Shown here in pieces: positions 59,336 through 64,000 of a stretch of DNA of 64,000 bases. The DNA comes from Lamellibrachia columna (taxonomy: Eukaryota > Annelida > Polychaeta > Sabellida > Siboglinidae). Numbering within the stretch: position 1 is the first letter of the stretch; every line of letters starts with the position of its first letter. The notes under the pieces were generated by a model that worked only from the letters and a program-made list of their open reading frames with translations, was not told the origin of the DNA and did no database searches. The DNA is taken from the NCBI GenBank assembly GCA_963662155.1, contig OY759262.1, forward strand, positions 53,647,285 to 53,711,284, in the 5' to 3' direction. A program made the translations under genes and the position numbers.

Positions 59336-59750
59336 CGATCTCCGTTGACTTCTATATGTCAGTACGATTATGACACTCCTGGTGATAGCCGATCGAACCC
59401 TTACATTGGTTATGCTGTTTTTTTCAATGTTGAAAAGTGAGCCTATGCATTTGAAACACCCTGTCTGGTTAGCCCGCTGTGATGGCGCAGTTAATTGGAA
59501 AAAATAGCGCAGCGGACATTGATTGATAACAATCTTCGAAAAGAATGTCACGACCGACGTTACTTTCAACGTGTGCAGCGCCGTGTGTCGTGGCGGTTGA
59601 CTAAACTGCTGCCGAGGTGTGGCAGTTGCTAATTTGAGCAAGAGCTCGTGGCGAGCGACGTAAAACGGATGACATTTATTTTAGCGGGTCGCGTCCACAC
59701 TCGTGTTGAAATGCACGAACACGACTTCGTGTCAGGCGTAGACGGCAAGT

Positions 59751-60055
59751 GTAATCTAAATTTCTTGATCACATCTGATGCCTGATGCTACAATGCTGCA
59801 GAGGTAAATGAATGAATCAATATCTTATTTTTTCTCTCTATCAACTATTACGTTGTTGCTTTCTTTGAAACTACAGATCTCCTTAATTTGTCCACATTAT
59901 GTTATATCTCCATCAATTCTCATGAAAATTGTTGGATGCCAATATACATTTAACATCGTTCCGGTCAATTTTTATCAAATTGTTTAAGTATGTCATACAT
60001 AATTGAGAATTATCTGAAAAGGGTGGATAAAACAAAAATTACAATTTATAGAATG
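59751..60055. repeat. Flank duplicate of the Kunitz-exon unit, copy 1
   Basis: About 300 bp match 61,661-61,985 in order and orientation (for example AATTTCTTGATCACATCTGA and TATTACGTTGTTGCTTTCTT). In unit 2 this text adjoins the Kunitz exon. In unit 1 a ~1.2-kb stretch (60,056-61,260) containing a LINE tail separates it from the exon. Confidence 0.85.
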
Positions 60056-60304
60056 CAAAGGTTTCCTTGACAACGCTTGCAGAACGAATCGTGTACCTTT
60101 CAATGACAATCTTATAAAAAAAAATATTGCTATGAAAATGTTATGTTTATCAGAAATTATGTTAAATTATTATTATTTTTACATATTTAATTAAATAGAA
60201 AAAAATATTAAACTTGTATAAGTGATTATGTACAATAAACAAACCGTCGTCCTACTTAGATTGCTGACTACTGCGACACGACAGACAACACGGGAGAACG
60301 AGTC

Positions 60305-60545
60305 ATGACCTACAAACCATGGCCATGCCCTTGCACAAACATGTCTATACAAGATACGGTGGAAATGTTTGTTGCAGCGAGGTAATTCAACAAGATTGCT
60401 ATCGAAAGCAACACGCTCCATATGGCTAGTGGACAATTTGTAATGTTTATGGTTTGTCCCACTCTGTGAATTTTGTTTTTAAACACATTCATACTGACAC
60501 CATTTACATTTTGTTCCGTTACGTCATCTACACAGATGTCCAGGC
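60305..60545 (-). mobile_element. CR1-like LINE 3' end inserted in Kunitz unit 1
   Basis: The minus strand reads MNVFKNKIHRVGQ (60,492-60,450), then a tail with TCGATAGCAATCTTGTTGAA, matching the other CR1-like tails. It lies in the stretch that separates the duplicated flank from exon copy A. Confidence 0.6.
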
Positions 60546-61250
60546 GGTTTTGTCAGCCATAATTTGTCTAAGAGCTGGCGTTTCTTCCACATATCGACTA
60601 CAAACACACCACACATTTGAGTGTCATTTTTATTGTGGACAAATAAGAAATCACAAGAAAAAAGTTATTTTTTCTTTTGTCCAGCGCATCTTCTGTTGCT
60701 TCATGCGATCATGACAATTTAGGTTCTAGGAGCAATGCCCATTTCTGAAGAAAAAAACAAACACAACCCATGATAGATAGATCATGCGGCAGCTTCGTGT
60801 GTATGTGTGTGCGTGCGTGCGTGCGCGTTTTCGTGTGTTTGTGTGCACCATATGTATACATTACTAAAAGAGTATCAGTTAACTACAACACCAATTTACA
60901 GTTCACAATAGACACATGTTCCACTTCAAGTTTGACGAGATATTTCTTTCATTTTCCTCCTAGACGCTAAGCATATCGGGCGCCAAATTTTAATGGGTTC
61001 GTCTGCGGTTCAACGGCCGAGTCGTCTCAATTTTATTATTTTCGGAAATCCACCACGGCATTACCCTTTCTATGAACAATCGAATTTCCTTTGTAGTACA
61101 ATATGTATGTTTCGTGCGACATCCGACTGGTTTCATCAGAGCATATTATGATTTACCGTTAGCAAAGCAATTCCACATAGAGTCACCTTCTGTGTCGATA
61201 TTCATGTATATTATCACCCAGTTAAAGTAGCAGTGGCTTCGCATAACTAG
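60546..61250. other. Unassigned
   Basis: No gene seen. A short degenerate GTGCGT tract lies at 60,800-60,845. Confidence 0.4.
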
Positions 61251-61287
61251 TTTTTCAAGAGGTAGTTAACGTTATTGAAATTCTTAC

Positions 61288-61559
61288 GTGGAACCTGGCA
61301 GGCGCATATGGGACATCCATATTGGTCTCTCTTGAATCCGTCCTTGCAGTAGAGCTTGCACGTGAAGGGACTACACATCGGCTTCTTCTCCCGGCACGTC
61401 TCCATGCAGACACGCTGGCTCGGGAACCGGTTCTCGTTGCCGTCGCATCCGCCGTATATGAACTTCTCGCACGAGCCGTCCCATTGTTATAGAACCAGCT
61501 TGGCATGTAGGCCCTGCATGGCCCAGTTACGGACGGCAGGTAGCAGTAGAGGGGCAGAG
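61288..61559 (-). pseudogene. Kunitz-antistasin exon, copy A, with a one-base deletion
   Basis: This 272-base copy matches the 273-base exon at 62,020-62,292 almost throughout, with the same acceptor (CGCAG) and donor (CCAC|GTAAGA). At about 61,481-61,482 one C/G is missing, which shifts the frame between the second and third Kunitz cysteines and destroys both domains. The remaining differences are few (Lys/Glu, Ala/Val, Arg/Pro, Met/Thr in the equivalent frame). It is either a very recent pseudo-exon or an assembly error in a functional second module. It would be the next exon of the same gene, since both copies are symmetric phase 1-1. Confidence 0.75.
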
Positions 61560-61660
61560 CTGCGTGGAAGTAGCATCACAGTTACTGTACAAGACACTGA
61601 GACAACGTTTGCATAATATCCCAGCGTAACAATAGTATTAATGTAGTCAAATATAACTGT

Positions 61661-61985
61661 AATCTAAATTTCTTGATCACATCTGATGCCTGATGCTACA
61701 GTGCTGCAGAGGTAAATGAATGAATCAACTTCATATTTGTTCTCTCTATCAACTATTACGTTGTTGCTTTCTTTGAAACTACCTTTCTCCTTAATTTGTC
61801 CACATTATGTTATATCTCCATCAATTTTCATGACAATTTTCTGAGGCCAATATACACTTAGCATCGTTCCGGTCAATTTTTATCTAATTGTTTAAGTATT
61901 TCATACATACACCCTTTTCAGATAACTCTCAATTATGTATGAATTGAGAGTTATCTGAAAAGGGTGGATAAAACATAAATTACAA
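61661..61985. repeat. Flank duplicate of the Kunitz-exon unit, copy 2
   Basis: Partner of 59,751-60,055. It differs mainly by a 30-35-base inverted insertion that creates a perfect hairpin at 61,910-61,966. Confidence 0.85.
61910..61966. repeat. Perfect 25-bp inverted repeat (hairpin), 7-base loop
   Basis: Arms at 61,910-61,934 and 61,942-61,966 (core TTTTCAGATAACTCTCAATT) pair without mismatch. The paralogous flank at 59,990-60,030 has only the right arm. Confidence 0.95.
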
Positions 61986-62019
61986 ATAGGTGGTTAGTTA
62001 ACGTTACTGAAATTCTTAC

Positions 62020-62292
62020 GTGGAACCTGGCAGGCGCATATGGGACATCCATATTGGTCTCTCTTGAATCCGTCCTTGCAGTAGAGCTTGCACATGAAGG
62101 GACTACACATCCGCTTCTTCTCCCGGCACGTCTCCATGCAGGCACGCTGGCTCGGGAACCGGTTCTCGTTGCCGTCGCATCCGCCGTAGATGAACTTCTT
62201 GCACGAGCCCGTCCCATTGTTATAGAACCAACTTGGCATGTAGGCCCTGCATGGCCCAGTTACGGACGGCAGGTAGCAGTAGAGGGGCGGAG
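62020..62292 (-). CDS. Kunitz plus antistasin domain exon, copy B
   Basis: The exon starts after acceptor CCACGCAG in phase 1 and ends at CCAC|GTAAGA, also phase 1; its 273 bases are 91 codons. First comes a Kunitz/BPTI domain with canonical spacing C-x8-C-x15-C-x7-C-x12-C-x3-C ([13 protein letters not shown], then [15 protein letters not shown]). The P1 residue after the second Cys is Arg followed by Ala, as in inhibitors of trypsin-like serine proteases. After nine residues comes an antistasin-like unit: C-x4-C-x3-C-x10-C-x2-C-x-C, with [17 protein letters not shown]. If the donor is not used, the frame ends nine codons later at a TAA (61,994), so this could also be a terminal exon giving a ~120-residue secreted protein. 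Protease inhibition is inferred from the families; the actual target is unknown. Confidence 0.85.
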
Positions 62293-62402
62293 CTGCGTGG
62301 AAGTAGCATCACAGTTACTGTACAAGACACTGAGACAACGTTTGCATAATATCCCTGCACGCACGCACGTACTTCATAATAATACTTTTAATGTAGTCAA
62401 AT

Positions 62403-62565
62403 CCCTGTCACAACATTTTGTATTGTACATTTTGGGCACATGCAATTGTAGTTTGTCGTAATTCCTTGTCATAAAAGGAACACGAAAACGCCATGTTCTG
62501 TATAAGTAGTAAATTGGTATAAGTATGATTCAACATTACATGGAATAACGTTTATGAAGTAGTCA

Positions 62566-62641
<76 letters not shown>

Positions 62642-62871
62642 GATCCTCGATTTTGAAATACCAGACACAGACAGACACATACACACGCACACGCACACGC
62701 ACACGCACACGCACACGCACACGCACATGCAAACACACACATACATACATACATACATACATACATACATACATACATACATACACAATATACACACATA
62801 CACACATATACATATGTAAAGTATTCACATAGGAGTAATTGAATTAGTCTGACGAATGTGAAGCTACATAC
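62403..62871 (-). other. Intron between the signal-peptide and Kunitz exons, with microsatellites
   Basis: It contains (TA)n at 62,568-62,637, (AC/GC)n at about 62,664-62,725 and (ATAC)n at about 62,730-62,783. Minus-strand Tyr/Val/Cys frames across these are artefacts. Confidence 0.85.
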
Positions 62872-62935
62872 CACTTGCAGCGCCACCTGCATACATCGCC
62901 AGTAGCAGAAATAAGAACCAGTTGAACATGTTTAT
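62872..62935 (-). CDS. Kunitz-antistasin gene, exon 2 (start codon and signal peptide)
   Basis: ATG at 62,929 on minus begins MFNWFLFLLLAMYAGGAAS, a typical signal peptide with a Leu/Phe core and small residues at the cleavage region. The donor AAGTG|GTATGT at 62,871 leaves phase 1. Joining to exon copy B makes a Gly/Ala-type split codon (G+CT, Ala) and keeps the frame into the first Kunitz Cys. The acceptor TTGTTTCAG lies six bases before the ATG. Confidence 0.8.
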
Positions 62936-63387
62936 CTGAAACAACGAAACAATGTAGATTAACAAGAAACGATGAAGTGTGCATGTGTGTAAGCTGTGCT
63001 GTCAATGTAACAAAAGGAATGCCACTGCAGATAAGAGGTAAGAATACATAAGATGAAGTATTCTTTATGTACATATAATATGGAGCATCATTAAGAATAG
63101 GCCTACTTATTTGATACCATTTCTTATGGTATTGTGCTATAACTTAAAACTCAATAAATTATTGTACCCTACTTAAGAATCAGTAACGTATAACGCATAG
63201 TTTATTGTAGTAGGCTACGTGTGCGAGAGAGGGTTAACACACATAATTGATTAACCCAAAATGACAATGAACGACAGTGAAATATCTGTATATGTGAAGA
63301 TTATTAACGATGCTGAAGTCAACACCAAACATATGTCTTTCAAGAACACATCTTTATCACGATGAGCAGCGAGCGATTCTCACCTAC

Positions 63388-63440
63388 CTTTCCAACGTCG
63401 ACGTGGCTCTCAACTGAATTCACTTCACCGGAGCCGCCTC
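63388..63440 (-). other. 5' non-coding exon of the Kunitz-antistasin gene (approximate start)
   Basis: A strong donor GGAAAG|GTAGGTGAG lies at 63,387 on minus and matches the acceptor before the ATG exon. There is no TATA box immediately upstream, so the 5' limit is only a placeholder. Confidence 0.4.
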
Positions 63441-64000
63441 TATGAGTAACGGAGCAAGCGTCATGGTTCACTGACCACGGACGTTAACTCACTAGGCCCT
63501 CTTCGATTGGTCGGTCTGTGAATGTTCCATATTTACCATCGAGCTTCACGTTACAGTCACCCCTGTAATAAGATGGTTATCTCACGGTTACGACCACCTT
63601 GGGACTATCACTAATTAGTTTTACAGTTACGCATTCGCTATTGTGAAGGCCAAGTAGCCTCGATTGGCCTGCTTCGATTGGGCTTCATATGGCGTGTTCT
63701 GCACTGAATAGTTGTATGCCGATATATATGTGACGAAGTGACTATATGTACTCAGATACGTAGTTATACAAAGACCAGTATATGTTAGAAAGTGACGCCG
63801 GGAAGGAACTTTGACGTCATGTATTCGGCGATTCGCTGTTTGCACACGTGCTAGAGGATTCGGTCGGCGAAACATGACTAAATATCTTATTCTGACAATA
63901 AAAACATTATGTACAGATGCAAACAAATATTCGAAAGATATGCCTCCACCTAACTAGTAATTACAATCAACACAAAGAAGACCCAGAGTCAAGATTCAAC
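63441..64000. other. Unassigned upstream region of the Kunitz-antistasin gene
   Basis: It presumably contains the promoter, but I see no convincing TATA box or other element, and no other gene. Confidence 0.35.

Overview
The window is eukaryotic, intron-containing, repeat-dominated DNA. It shows long (TA)n, (TG)n and (TG/CG)n microsatellites, a 200-base assembly gap, many broken retrotransposons, and two secreted-protein genes with canonical GT/AG introns. The retroelement mixture (CR1/L2-like and other LINEs, Gypsy, Penelope-like, and a Ngaro-like tyrosine-recombinase element) and the Kunitz plus antistasin composite suggest a marine invertebrate. A mollusc or other lophotrochozoan is my best guess, but the sequence alone does not fix the phylum.

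Layout. At 1-3.5 kb lies an SGNH-hydrolase remnant, then a ~165-bp tandem repeat, then a zinc-knuckle gag-like reading frame, which looks like the junction of two Ngaro/DIRS-type elements. At 4.7-5.9 kb is the 3' end of a CR1-like LINE. At 7.0-16.4 kb is one LINE on the minus strand (ORF1, endonuclease, reverse transcriptase) split by a 5,046-bp insertion at 9,803-14,848 that has short inverted ends and a TA duplication. The insertion carries two other LINE fragments and a 33-bp minisatellite with a long open frame. At 17-19.2 kb are a LINE remnant, a perfect 100-bp tandem duplication and microsatellites.

The first host gene is at 19.9-23.6 kb on the minus strand. It has a TATA box, a non-coding first exon, a signal-peptide exon and one large exon, encoding a 350-residue secreted protein of six FG-GAP/VCBS-like calcium-loop repeats. 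From 24 to 34 kb there are microsatellites and several LINE remnants in both orientations. At 34.4-39.4 kb a rearranged Gypsy retrotransposon (one LTR, an inverted integrase segment, then plus-strand gag/protease/RT/RNase H/integrase) sits inside a CR1-like LINE whose tail resumes at 39.43 kb. A 630-bp hAT-like MITE follows. From 40.8 to 54 kb come further LINE pieces, a Penelope-like GIY-YIG remnant in an inverted repeat, an unusual AT-rich motif array (47.2-48.1 kb), several dispersed repeat families and the gap. At 55.6-57.5 kb two arrays of one 35-bp minisatellite face each other.

The second host gene is at 61.3-63.4 kb on the minus strand. It has a 5' non-coding exon, a signal-peptide exon and a symmetric phase 1-1 exon encoding one Kunitz domain (P1 arginine) followed by one antistasin-like domain. 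That exon and its flank are duplicated, and the second copy has a one-base deletion. Both host genes make secreted cysteine-containing proteins and share the design 'non-coding exon, signal-peptide exon ending in phase 1, module exon'. Nothing in the sequence shows that they act together. All other long open frames are transposon remnants or microsatellite artefacts.
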